Positions 22,740 to 33,030 of a stretch of DNA of 64,000 nucleotides are shown here, piece after piece. Position 1 is the first letter of the stretch. Each line of letters opens with the position of its first letter. Source of the DNA: Dipteronia dyeriana (lineage: Eukaryota; Streptophyta; Magnoliopsida; Sapindales; Sapindaceae); contig CM065296.1 in assembly GCA_032871835.1 (NCBI GenBank), forward strand, positions 5,962,001-6,026,000, in the 5' to 3' direction. The notes under the pieces are model-generated. The model was not told where the DNA came from. It saw only the letters and a list, made by a program, of their open reading frames with translations, and ran no database searches. A program made the translations under genes and the position numbers.

Positions 22740-23482
22740 GGAGATTCGAAGACCTTGGCCAGAGCAAGCCATAATTCCCCCCTCCATAGAAAAGCCTCCA
22801 CTACTTGTGCTAAAGAAATTACCTTATCACCTAAGGTATGCCTTCCTGAAAGAACCAACAAGTTTATCGGTGATTTTGTCATCTCTGTTGAACAAAGTGA
22901 AAGAATGAAAGTTGTTGAGAGTTCTTAGAGAGCATAAAAAGGCTATAGGGTGGTCTATTTTAGACATTAAGGGAATTAGCCCATCCTTGTATATGCACAA
23001 GATCTTGATGAAATAGTAGTTCAAGCCATCAGTGGAGCACCAAAGGAGATTGAACCCAAACATGAAGGAGGTAGTAAAGGTAGAGATTTTAAAGTTTCTA
23101 GATGCAGAAATCATATATCCAATTTTGAATAGTCCGTGGGTGAGCCCTGTTCAGGTAGTGCCAAAGAAGGGTGGGATCACCGTAGTGTAAAATGCCAATA
23201 ATGAGCTGATTCCCACCGAACGATTTCAGGATAGAGAGTGTGTATAGACTACCAGAAGCAGAATAGTGCTACTAGGAAAGATCATTTCCTGCTGCCTTTT
23301 ATTGATCAGATGCTAGAAAGTTTGGCGGGACACGAATACTACTTTTTCCTTGATGGTTATTCAGGATATAACCAAATCCCTATAGACCTCGAAGACTAGG
23401 AAAAGACCACCTTCACTTGTCCTTATGGGACATTTGCCTACAGAAGAATACCGTTTGGGTTATGTAATGCTCCGGCTACGTT
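22740..23482 (+). pseudogene. Athila reverse transcriptase, N-terminal half
   Basis: Plus-strand reading with PYHLRYAFL, HKKAIGWSI, SPWVSPVQVVPKKGG and [17 protein letters not shown]. These are consecutive Ty3 RT blocks up to the point just before FQRCM. At least four stops interrupt it. At 23482 the family sequence breaks off and resumes on the opposite strand at 24238. Confidence 0.85.
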
Positions 23483-24238
23483 ATCAATCGAGGCTTCGCG
23501 TCTTTCTTGTTCAACAAATACTTGATGGTTGCATGATCTGTGTACACGATGACCTTTGAACCTACCGAGTACGATCTAAATTTGTCAAATGCAAACACTA
23601 TAGCCAAAAGCTCATTTTCTGTTGTTGCATAGTTGACCGGGGCATCATTCAAGGTTTGGCTTGCATAGTAGATCACATGAAGCTTCTTTTCTTTCTGTTG
23701 CCCCAAAACTGCCCCCATAGTAAAATCACTGGCATCACACATCAATTCGAATGACAAACTCCAATCTGGGGCAGAAATGATTAGAGCCACTGTAAGTTTT
23801 GTCTTCAAAAGGCCAAAAGTTGTATGACACCCTGCATCAAATACGAATGGTGAATCTTTTATCAATAAAGTACATAAGGGTTTCAAAAATTTTGAAAAGT
23901 ATTTGATGAAGCGTCTATAAAACCCAGCGTGCCCTAGAAAACTCCTAATGCCTTTAACTGACATCGACGGTGGTAACTTCTCTATCACTTCAATTTTTGC
24001 TCTATCTACTTCTATTCCTTGGCTTGAAATTCGATGACCAAGCACTGTCCCTTCTTTCACCATAAATAGACACTTCTCCCAATTGAGAACAAGATTAGTT
24101 CTTCACATCTCTCCAATACAAATGTCAAGTTCTTCAAACAGTTGTCAAAGGATGTCCTAAAAATCGAGAAGTCATCCATAAAGTCTTCTATAAACTTCTC
24201 TACCATGTCAGAGAATATCGCCGTCATACACCTCTGAA
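23483..24238 (-). pseudogene. Inverted segment: Athila RT C-terminal half and RNase H
   Basis: On the minus strand the reading starts FQRCMTAIFSDMVEKFIED, which is the continuation of the plus-strand RT broken at 23482. The catalytic FMDDFS box follows, then [25 protein letters not shown] and RNase H motifs [25 protein letters not shown] and [12 protein letters not shown]. It ends DAKPRLI at 23483, and the plus strand resumes with WVLLLQE-like sequence at 24239. Flipping this block would restore the normal domain order. The open part is 24063-23476. One frameshift lies near 24070. Confidence 0.9.
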
Positions 24239-25700
24239 ATGGGTTTTGCTCCTACAAGAGTCCGACTTGGAAATTAGGGACAAGAAAGGAATAGAGAACC
24301 TTGTAGCAGACCACCTATCCAGGCTAGAAAGAAACGAGAAGGAAGAGATAATGATTCCAATCAATGAGCAATTTCTAGATGAGTAGCTCTTTGCTCTGAA
24401 AGATCTTATGGTTCCATGGTTTACTGACTTTGTGAACTATTTAGCTAGTGATATTATGCCAATTGACATGAACTATAATCAGAGGAAGAGGTTTTTGCAT
24501 GAAGTGAAGTGGTATTTCTGGGATAAGCCCTTGTTATTCTGAACTTGTACGGATGAAATGATAATAAGGTACGTACCGAAAGAAGAGTTGAATAACGTTT
24601 TAGGCCATTGTCACTCCAGAGAGTGTGGGGGACATTTTGGTGGAATCTGAATAGCATGAAAGATTCTTCAGTCTGGTTTCTAATGGCCTACTCTTTTTCA
24701 TGATGTTAGAAGCTATGTAGAAGCATGCGACTGATGCCAAAGAACCTGAAATATCAGTAAAAAGGATGAAATGCCATTGAATTTCTTATTGGAGGTGAAG
24801 TTATTTGATGTGTGGGGTCTGGACTTCATGGGCCCTTTCCCCAGTTCACATGAGAATCAATACATATTGGTAGCAGTGGCCTATGTGTCCAAATGGGTTG
24901 AAGCCATGGCCACTCCAACAAGTGATGCAAAAACAGTCACTGAGTTTCTGAAGAAGCATATTTTCTCACAGTTTGGCACTCTTAGGGCAATAGTGAGCGA
25001 TGAAGGCTCATATTTATGAAATAAACAATTTAAAGCATTGCTAAGAAAGTACGGTGTAAGGCATAGGGTGACAACTCCTTACCATCCGTAAGAAAACGGG
25101 CAAGCTGAAATCTTGAACCGTGAGCTCATGAGTATTCTAGAGAAGACTGTGGGGGTTCGGAGAAAAGATTGGGAAAAATAGCTCAATGATGAATTATGGG
25201 AATACAGAACCACTTTTAAGACTCCAATTGGCATATCTCCTTTCAGGTTGGAGTTCGGAAAAGTATGTCACCTCCCAGTTAAGTTAGAGCACAAAGCCTT
25301 TTGGGCGGTAAAGACACTAAACTTCGATATGAGAGCTGCTGGTGTAAAGAGACTCATCCGGTTGAATGATCTAGACGAAATGCGTGTAGATACTTATGAG
25401 AATGCCTAGATTTACAAAGAGAAGAGTAAGAAATGGCATGATAGTTGATTAATGAAGAAGGGCATTCAGATGGGTAACCAAGTTTTATTGTACAACTTAA
25501 GACTTCGTCTTTTCCCTGGAAAGTTGAAGAGCAGATGGACAGGGCTATATACTGTGAAGCACATTTTCCTATATGGAACTGTTGAGATAAAAAATTACAC
25601 AAGGGAAAGCTTCAAGGTAAATGGACAAAGACTGAAAATCTACATGGAGCATGAGATGGAACAAATCATGGAGGCAATCCACCTCCGAGACCCTGCCTAA
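24239..25700 (+). pseudogene. Athila integrase
   Basis: It starts with the RNase H-integrase linker (DKKGIENLVADHLSRL). The zinc-binding H-H-C-C region follows (GHCHSRECGGHFGG near 24605). The catalytic core reads [13 protein letters not shown] (first Asp), IVSDEGSY (second Asp) and ENGQAEILNRE (Glu). The C-terminal part includes [27 protein letters not shown] and FKVNGQRLK and ends at a stop at 25698. Stops at about 24385, 24541, 24650, 25016 and 25089 and several more disrupt it. The enzyme would insert the element DNA. Confidence 0.85.
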
Positions 25701-26247
25701 AAATGAAGGAAAGGTACAGTAATTGTAAATAGTAAGTTTAGCATTCAGTTTAATTTAAGTTTCTTTTGGATTGGCATAATTGTTTTTGGTATCATCGCAT
25801 GTGAGTCACCCTTTTTCACCTGCACATTTGATGTGATTTTGTGAGTTTTGAAAGAATATAAGAGTGTACATAGGAGGGAGAAAATTTAGCGAAAAGAATT
25901 GTGCAAATGAAACGCCTTCATCGGACCAGTGCTGGTTGGAAGTGCGATATACGTACCGTACTAGAAGGAAACACGTACCACACTCTGTACCGTATTGGCG
26001 GACAATCGAAATTCAACGCCCAGGATGCGGTACGCTGTGTTGATATGAACCGTATCATGTACCGCAACCTGGGCCATAAAACAAAGGCTTTAAAAAGGGA
26101 AATATAGGTAAGTGCGGTACGAAGTGTCGAAGTGAACTGCATTTCGTACTGCATCTCATTCAAATTTTGTCGGGTTAAAACAGGCCAACGAGACAATCTT
26201 TCATTCTCACTCTCTCAAGCTAAGGAACCCTCCATCAAACTCGATCG
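25701..26247 (+). other. Spacer and leader between pol and the env-position ORF
   Basis: It holds a 230-bp cluster of GTAC-centred motifs (25925-26160: GTACCGTAC, CGTACCAC, GCGGTACG, GTACCGC). A CT-rich stretch with CTCTCTCAAGC (26199-26219) follows, then a plausible splice donor at 26248. The GTAC cluster resembles the U3 part of the 3' LTR (31800-31935), so the spacer may contain LTR-derived promoter sequence. Confidence 0.5.
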
Positions 26248-26800
26248 GTATGTATCTCTCACTCTCGCTCCTCTCTTTCTCTCTCTTTCTCTTTTTTTTC
26301 ATTGCATCATTCCCTAGATTTAGCATCTTCCAATTAAATCAAGCTAGGGCATAGTTTTATGAAAGATTGATAGGTTAGGATTTTGAAATTTGTGGGGGGG
26401 GGGGGGGGGGGTTTGTTGCTTTGCTTTTCTTGAGTTTCTATCGGCTTTGTTGACCGCAATTACACACAAAATACCATAATATAGTATTTGTAGGTTGTTT
26501 GAGAAAATTTTGTGTCTGGATTTGTGGATTTTTGAACAAATTTCAAATTTAGGGTTATTGTGGGTACAATTGAGTTGTATTTTATGATTGCATGAGTATT
26601 TTTTCTCATATGGTGGAATAATGGTCGATAAACTAGGCTTTATTTATGGTTATGCTTAGCCATGATTTTATGGAAGCTTAAAAGGAGATGGATGCTTTTG
26701 GTTGTCATGCTGATTGTTTTGTTTGAAGTGTTAGAACTAAGAGTGGTTAAGGGTTTTTGTGTTTTTGTGTTTTTGTGTTTTTCTTGGTTTGTTTATGCAG
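26248..26800 (+). other. Possible intron upstream of the env-position ORF
   Basis: The donor-like CGG|GTATGT is at 26248, and a T-rich tract ending TTTATGCAG| is at 26800. The ATG lies 23 bases further. The interval is non-coding and contains an 18-G run (26394-26411) and a TTTTTGTG tandem (26756-26785). Plant env-position ORFs of Athila-type elements can be expressed from spliced RNAs. The splice itself is inferred. Confidence 0.4.
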
Positions 26801-26822
26801 AAACATAGTCTCACAACTGAAA

Positions 26823-27505
26823 ATGCCACCCAAGAAGAATACAAAGTCCGCTCTCGCTGGAAAGAGGAAAGTCGGATCATCATCTAGAATGACGCAACAA
26901 TGTGTGTGAAACCGTGATTATGGGAGACGAATGGAAAAGCTCAACGAAACATATATTATTTTTGAGAGAGGTATGCACCTCGTGGAACTTAAGGATACTC
27001 TAGTCCCCACGACAGTGGCACAACGAGGATGACAGAACTTTGTCAGCGTCCCGAAGTCGCTAATGTTTCATTGGTGAAAGAGTTCTACGCCAGTATGATA
27101 CCTAAGGCAGTGAAGGAAGGTGGGGCGATTTTGGTAAGGGACATACAAGTCATGATCAATGCCACCAAGATAAATGCTCACCTTGGGATGACAAACTACC
27201 CACAATTTAGAAAGGGGTATAAGAGCAGGCATAACACTAGGTCAAGTTTGGCTATGGCGCTTAGAGGGACAGATGATGGTGAGTGGGAGCATGGCAACTT
27301 GATTAAACAATCAGAGCTTCCTCAGAAGTTAACGTTTTGGAACCTTTTCAACACTTTCTCCCTCCTGCCAACCACCCACAAGACCTTAGTTTCAGAGCCT
27401 ATAGCAGATTTACTCAGTTGCATTCAAGATCAAACGAAGATTGATATAGGCCAATTCATAATGAAGGCAATTTTAGAAGCAGCCTCGATTAACGTGCACC
27501 CATAG
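26823..27505 (+). pseudogene. Env-position ORF, plant transposon protein family
   Basis: The ATG at 26823 opens MPPKKNTKSALAGKRKVGSS, a Lys-rich start. An early TGA follows, then RMEKLNETYIIFERGMHLVEL and, in the open part 27029-27505, CQRPEVANVSLVKEFYAS and LVRDIQVMINATKINAHLG. The ERG...LVKEFYA pattern is that of the 'putative plant transposon protein' domain (PF20167) found behind Athila pol. A Trp codon turned to TGA and a small frameshift lie at about 27027-27040. The function of this protein family is not established. I see no signal peptide or membrane helix. Confidence 0.6.
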
Positions 27506-27559
27506 GCAAAGCCGAGGTCAATCATCTTTCCAAGCCTTATCACTGTTATTCTTCACGAG

Positions 27560-29190
27560 GAGACACTTTCTCCAATAAGGTTGTCTAGGGTATGAATGAG
27601 TAACATCAACTTATTCTATCTTTATTTAAGAGTTCAATTTTAGTTATTTAGTGGAGTGAACTAAAATTAAATAGATCGGACCTAAGTGAATCATTTGTTG
27701 ATTTTGATTGGTTGTGTCTATTGGAGCTTAAATTTAGATAGCCCGTCAAGATCCTCAATCCACACGAACTTGCATGGATCACTTGATATATTCTACCGGA
27801 CCAATTTAGGGGTCCATCTAGAATTGTATTGAGGCATGTGGGCTTGTTTCTTTTTGTAAGAATGGTTCACATATGGACTTTTTTATAAAGGTCCAATGGA
27901 TTTAATAAAATAACAAAAATAATATATGGCCTATATACATGTGTTGGGTGGCAAGGCTATTAAGAATAGCTTAAATTATATTATTTTTATTTTATTATTT
28001 AATTAAATGAAAATTAATTAATTTGTTGATTAGTTAATTATTTAATTAAAAGTCAAAATCTTTTTCCTAATAGGAGATGGTCTCCTAAATATTATACTAT
28101 TGTTGGTAGTATGATTAATATTAAAGACTATATTTGATAAGTAGATAAATAAAATGAGTTATTTATCTAATCAAATTAGGAAGTTTTTAATATGGTTACA
28201 AACACACTATTGAGTTGGATTAAGAGTCTTGGTGTAGGATAGAATTCCTTTTTGAAAAGGATTCTTAACCACCAAGTAATTCTACCTAAGAAAAGGATTC
28301 TTAACAACCAAGTAAATCATTCTTTGGAAAAAAATTAAGTTTCCTAATACATATCTAATGAATTTCGGCCATCCCATGTGTATATAGGTGAAGATAGAAT
28401 TCCTTTTAGATAAGGTTTCTTAACTACCAAATAAATCCACCTAAGGAAAGGATTCTTGCCAACCAAGTAAATCTTTCTTAGGAGAGGATTAATAATCCTA
28501 TATATATCTCTTGTAAATTTTCGGCTAGCCTAAGGATTTCTAAGAGTGAATTTTGGCCAGCCCTAGTTAATTTCAAGAGAAGATTTTGGCTAGTCTAGGT
28601 AATTCTTTGTGGAGAGAATTCGGCCATCATAGGAATTTAGAGGGAGAAAAATCTGATTTTGCTCTAGACGAAATTCGATCAACTCTATGAAATAGTGTAT
28701 GATTCGGGAAAGAAGAAAAAGGAAGAAAGAACGTTTGGTTTTCGATAGTACACTAGTAGCCTTTACAACAAAAGGTTTTGTGTACAACATCGAATCAAGG
28801 TTCACGCGAGTTTCAATCAAATTGATTAATAATTCACAAGTGACCTAGCGTTCTTTGTTTTCTTCTTGGAGGGTTATTGTAACTAACAAAGAGAAAGATT
28901 TTGTTTGTTTCCATCCTCAGATATATGATTTAAAGAAAGAGAGTCAATACTCCTAGGTGATTCACGTTCGTGATTGAATTGGAAGATCTTGCAGAATTGA
29001 TTCGGCGTTTGTTCAATCGTCACGAGAAAAAGGTACGACACTTTATATATATATATATTTATATCAATTAATCTAGGGTTAAGGTTCTCGTTGTATAAAA
29101 GGAATTTTTTTTATTTATATGCAAACCCTAATTTCATTTTTATCACGCTTCCGTTGCGTTTTGAACCGTTTTTTCCCTACAAGTACAACT
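27560..29190 (+). mobile_element. Probable inserted solo LTR inside the Athila 3' region
   Basis: AT-rich, non-coding, and unlike the flanking Athila sequence. It ends ...GCTTCCGTTGCGTTTTGAACCG followed by CCCTACA (about 29184), a terminal pattern seen in Copia LTRs. It contains a ~100-bp degenerate direct repeat (28236-28330 and 28391-28485: AGAATTCCTTTT...AAGGATTCTT...ACCAAGTAAAT). No TSD could be matched, and the left edge is uncertain. Confidence 0.35.
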
Positions 29191-29599
29191 CCAATGGTGC
29201 AAATCATGCAACAACTGCCTGAAAAAAGCACAACCCAAAAGCATCTCGTTCCAGCAGAATTAGTGCTCTGAAATTTTACTTAGTAAGAAAATCAAAAATA
29301 TTGTACAATGTACAAAGTTCTCTCAAATTTTATGCCAAATGGCTTGTACCCCCAAACCAAATCTAACATTGTCCTCAATGAAATTCAGAAAACAGGACAA
29401 AGAAAAAATTAGAAAATACACTACTACCACACAAAATCTAGAAACGAAACTAAATTAAAAAAAATCTAAAATATGTTAAACAAAAGAAAAACTAATTATC
29501 CACACATTTAGTAACAATGCTAAGCCTACTAGCTACAAAAGTAAAACAATAATATCATGAAAAAACAAACATAAACGCAAAGGTTTGTTAGAGATATCC

Positions 29600-30170
29600 T
29601 GGTATCAAACTGTTAGTGCTATATGTGACTCTTCCCTCTGTTCTGCCATGCAGCTGCCTCCTCTGCTCTAGGCAGTCTGGTCCTCTAGGAAGCCTCTGCT
29701 GCAGCCCTCTAGGCAACTTGGTCCTCTAAAATTGAGATGTCGACAGAAGATGAGAGAGGTTTCCTCCTCCTCTAATAAGTTTGGAAGCCAACTTGCCTCT
29801 GGATGTCAGCAATATCATTTCTCTGGTCTCCCATCTCCTCCTCAAAGAGATCCATCCTAATATGGATCAGATCTGTCTGCTACTTCACTACCTGCAGGTT
29901 ATCCTTGAGGCCGGTCATACCAAGCTGGATGCCCTCTATAACGCTCAGAATCTTGGCTAGCATGGACCGTAACACAAAGTCTTCGTAGTCCTGGTCCTTT
30001 TCCTCTGATTCCCCAAATTCAAAATCAGGTTCCTTTTCACCCGGAGTGCTAGATGGACCCTCAGTAATCCTCAGCCTCTTCTTGCCCTTGGTTTTGAATG
30101 TAACGTCCTGCCATGATCTTTTATTAAGGCATGTTTTGAACTTGGATATTTTGACTTGTCCAGAAGCCAT
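29600..30170 (-). pseudogene. Minus-strand ORF with coiled-coil, possibly part of the env-position protein
   Basis: It opens MASGQVKISKFKTC at 30170 and runs 96 codons to a stop at 29880. It then continues, with stops, as MDLFEEEMGDQRNDIADIQ and an Ala/Arg/Glu-rich tail to about 29620. The centre is acidic (EKEPDFEFGESEEKDQDYEDF), and the following part has a heptad-like pattern (ILSVIEGIQLGMTGLKDNL). I do not recognise the family. Acidic, coiled-coil C-termini occur in Athila env-position ORFs, so an inverted C-terminal piece is possible. Confidence 0.35.
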
Positions 30171-31597
30171 GTTTCAATAGACACTATTGAAAACTTAACG
30201 TTAAGATTTAATATCCAATACCTCAAAACATCCATATGATGGTATTCTACTCTTATTTAATAAATGGAGCCACGATGTCCATATCTATAAATGAAGTCCT
30301 CTATCGATTAACAAATGAATACCACCAAACTATCGATGATAGACTATGCTATATAATCGTACTTATTGATAGCTCAAATGATAACACTTGAAACCATAAG
30401 TCCATCATTTATCTCAAGATTGAGATAGACTCTCCGATTGTCTTCAAATGAAATTTTTTTCTCTATTGACGGTTCTAGATAAAGTATTTCATTGTGATCA
30501 TATTCAATGCACCTAGTGCACTAGATTCTTTTGCCCAAAGACACCACACTTTGATGATTTTAGACTCATCATAACACATTTGATCCCACTCAAATGCTAG
30601 CAAAAGAATCTACAACTTTAACAAGATAAGACAGCCCAACCTTTATTTTAAGTTGTGAATATTATTCAAGACTAACTAAAGAATTGTGTCTACCTCATAT
30701 ATATCTAGATGTATGAACAATTCTTCTTTTCTCATAGTCTTTTAACCTTATGATTATTTACTTTTGACAATTATAATAATTAAACTATAAATGCTATAAG
30801 ATTTGTTAAACTATAAATCACTTTATTAATAAGAAAAGATTGTCAAAAAAAAAGAGAAAAAAAAATGTTGAATAAGAATGAAAAGTTGTGGCAATCAACA
30901 CTTATAGAGCCACTTAATCCTCTTGTGTATAATCAACGCCTAGTCAATTGGGCTAACAAATATGGATACTCATTTTTGTACTTCGTATATCCAAGCTCGA
31001 TCACTAGCCTCACCTGTATCTATACCAACCCAGCCTCGCCATACCCAATTTGACACATACCTAGTGAACCAAAATAGAAGTCCTAGCTGATCTTTAGGAA
31101 GGGTATGTTTTTGGAAATGTTACCACGGTAAGATGATATTGTCTGATTCTTGTTTATTTTTTTTTTCACTTCTCCTAACATACTAGCGTTCAAAGATTTT
31201 CATATGTGAAAATTTCTTAATCTTTTCATGCATAACTCCAATGTTGCGCATATGCTTATTGAGTGAGCCTAGGATCTGTATGGAAAAAAGAGAGTTGAAT
31301 CCGGTAAGGTCTACAGTCAAGGTGAAATGTAGTCATAAGACTTTTATGTTCGATACTTCTTGATCTAGAGTCACAGTATAGCCTAGAATTGCAATCCTTC
31401 GTGATGAAGCACCTTGGTCTGCACTTCTCTAACCCCTATTTAGTGGTCTTAGCATGCTAGTATTCTGCTATTTGATTTGCCCAAATCCTCATCTCGTTCT
31501 TCAGTTGATTAAGCAAGAAATAAAGTAAATATAGATATAGTTTAGTTCTCGTACAAATTTTTATCACAGGTTTTGCTCGAGGACGAACAAAAATTCT
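30171..31597. other. Non-coding Athila 3' region
   Basis: No recognised motif on either strand. A 62-codon ORF at 30865-31053 has no recognisable domain. The last 60 bp contain the block GCTCGAGGACGAAC that usually precedes the Athila polypurine tract. Confidence 0.5.
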
Positions 31598-31611
31598 GGT
31601 TCGGGGGTATT
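31598..31611 (+). promoter_or_regulatory. Polypurine-tract position of the Athila element
   Basis: The G-rich sequence GGTTCGGGGGTATT directly precedes the 3' LTR start TGATAAGCTCG and would prime plus-strand synthesis. Confidence 0.7.
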
Positions 31612-33030
31612 TGATAAGCTCGTTTTTATGCTTTACGTACCCGTCATTTTGTATAGTTTTGCTCTCGTTTTCTTTGCAAACTCCATCTTTTGATGTTCTT
31701 AATGCTTTAACAGGTCTTCTTTATTTAGAAGTTATCCTTGTGAGGAACCGAGAGATTTTGAAGCGAAAAAGAGGGTTATAGCTTGATAAGGAGTGAGAAG
31801 TGCGGTACACGTACCACACTAGAAGGAAATACGTACCGCACCTTGAACTATAACTCTTGGCAGCCGCTCAAATCATACTGTGTGTTGTACGATGTGTCGA
31901 AGTGAACAGCACATCGAACCGTACTTTATGGCAGATTGCGAATACTCTGTTTCGTAAACAGAGTAGGTGATTTATTATGGGACCCTCTCTTATCGCTGAT
32001 TAGGTATGGAGAGAGGATGTTCCTAGAGGCTAAGAGGATGTCTTTGGGACCCTCATACAAAAGTGGGGTGCTTCTTATTGCCTATAAAAGAAAGAGATAG
32101 AGGTGAGAGAAAGGGGATCTAAAAATCATCAACACACCATACCAACTCTTCTCCTTCACGTTTTTGAGGTTCTTTCTTCATTTCTGGATTGAGTTCTTCA
32201 AGTTTGGAGCAGCTAGGGCAAGGTTTGGTTGATCGAAGGAAGCTATTGAAGCTCAAGCTTCAAGAGATTGAATCTACAACTTAGTTTTATCTCTTCAACT
32301 CTTCTCTTCTATTGTTTCTTTGTATTGTTCATGATTTGTATTGATGTTAGCTCATCTATGGCTTTTTTGTATAGTATGAGCTAAATATTCTTATATTAGA
32401 ACAAGATGATGCTTAACCCTTGATTCATTTGTGATAGACTCTTTGATTTCTTTATTTTGTGCTTGTGAATCTATATGGGTGTTTTGAATGCTTAAGGCTT
32501 TTGCTTAATTGATCATTTTGTGTTTGATCTATGGTTAGATGCTAAGTACCGAGAGGAGATACATTTGACAATGCTTAGATAAACATTCACTATGCCTGAC
32601 TAGAAAGTGCTAGAACCACTAGGCTAGCGTTCAATTTGTATTCCAAATGCTTAACATGTCTATATATATTGACTGGATTGCTTGAGAAAGATTTCGGGTA
32701 TATGCAGATACTATCTCTAAATACATCGAGAGAGGTTAAAGATTTGTTTAGGGAATATGAATCTATAGCATTTACACGTACGAATTAGGTGTCATAAGAG
32801 TCAAGTGTGCTATTGGGAGGGTTGAAGCGGATTCGAGTTCTAACATGTTTTCCATACATTTCTATAAGTGTTGTGTTAGATAATTTAGTTTGTGTTTAAG
32901 TTAATTTACTTTATTGCAACTCTTGGAAACTAACCTTGATCCTTGTGGGAATGATCCTTACATTGTCATTATACTATCATTCCGACCTTGTGCTATTGCA
33001 AAAGTCAACAAGTTTAGTTTGACACGATCA
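31612..33030 (+). mobile_element. 3' LTR of the Athila element
   Basis: 1419 bp from TGATAAGCTCG to GACACGATCA. TATAAAAG is at 32083-32090. GTAC-type motif clusters lie at 31800-31935 upstream of the TATA box. The sequence after 33030 is the RNase H of another element, which shows the insertion site. Confidence 0.85.

Larger units (their letters stand above)
19407..33030 (+). mobile_element. Athila element, 5' LTR truncated, pol segment inverted
   Basis: Plus-strand Ty3 element with a partial 5' LTR (to 20059), tRNA-Asp primer site, gag, protease, first half of RT, an inverted block with the rest of RT and RNase H, integrase, an env-position ORF, a polypurine tract and a full 3' LTR (31612-33030). 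Gag of the Athila type, a separate ORF after pol and the primer site all fit the Athila lineage. The left edge is a recombination scar with Copia-2. The right flank is a Tat element. No TSD can be read because the left LTR end is gone. Confidence 0.85.

Noticed and set aside
30865..31053. 62-codon ORF with LVNWANKYGYSFLYF as a host gene piece
   Set aside because: No recognised family, no flanking exons, and located inside the Athila 3' region.
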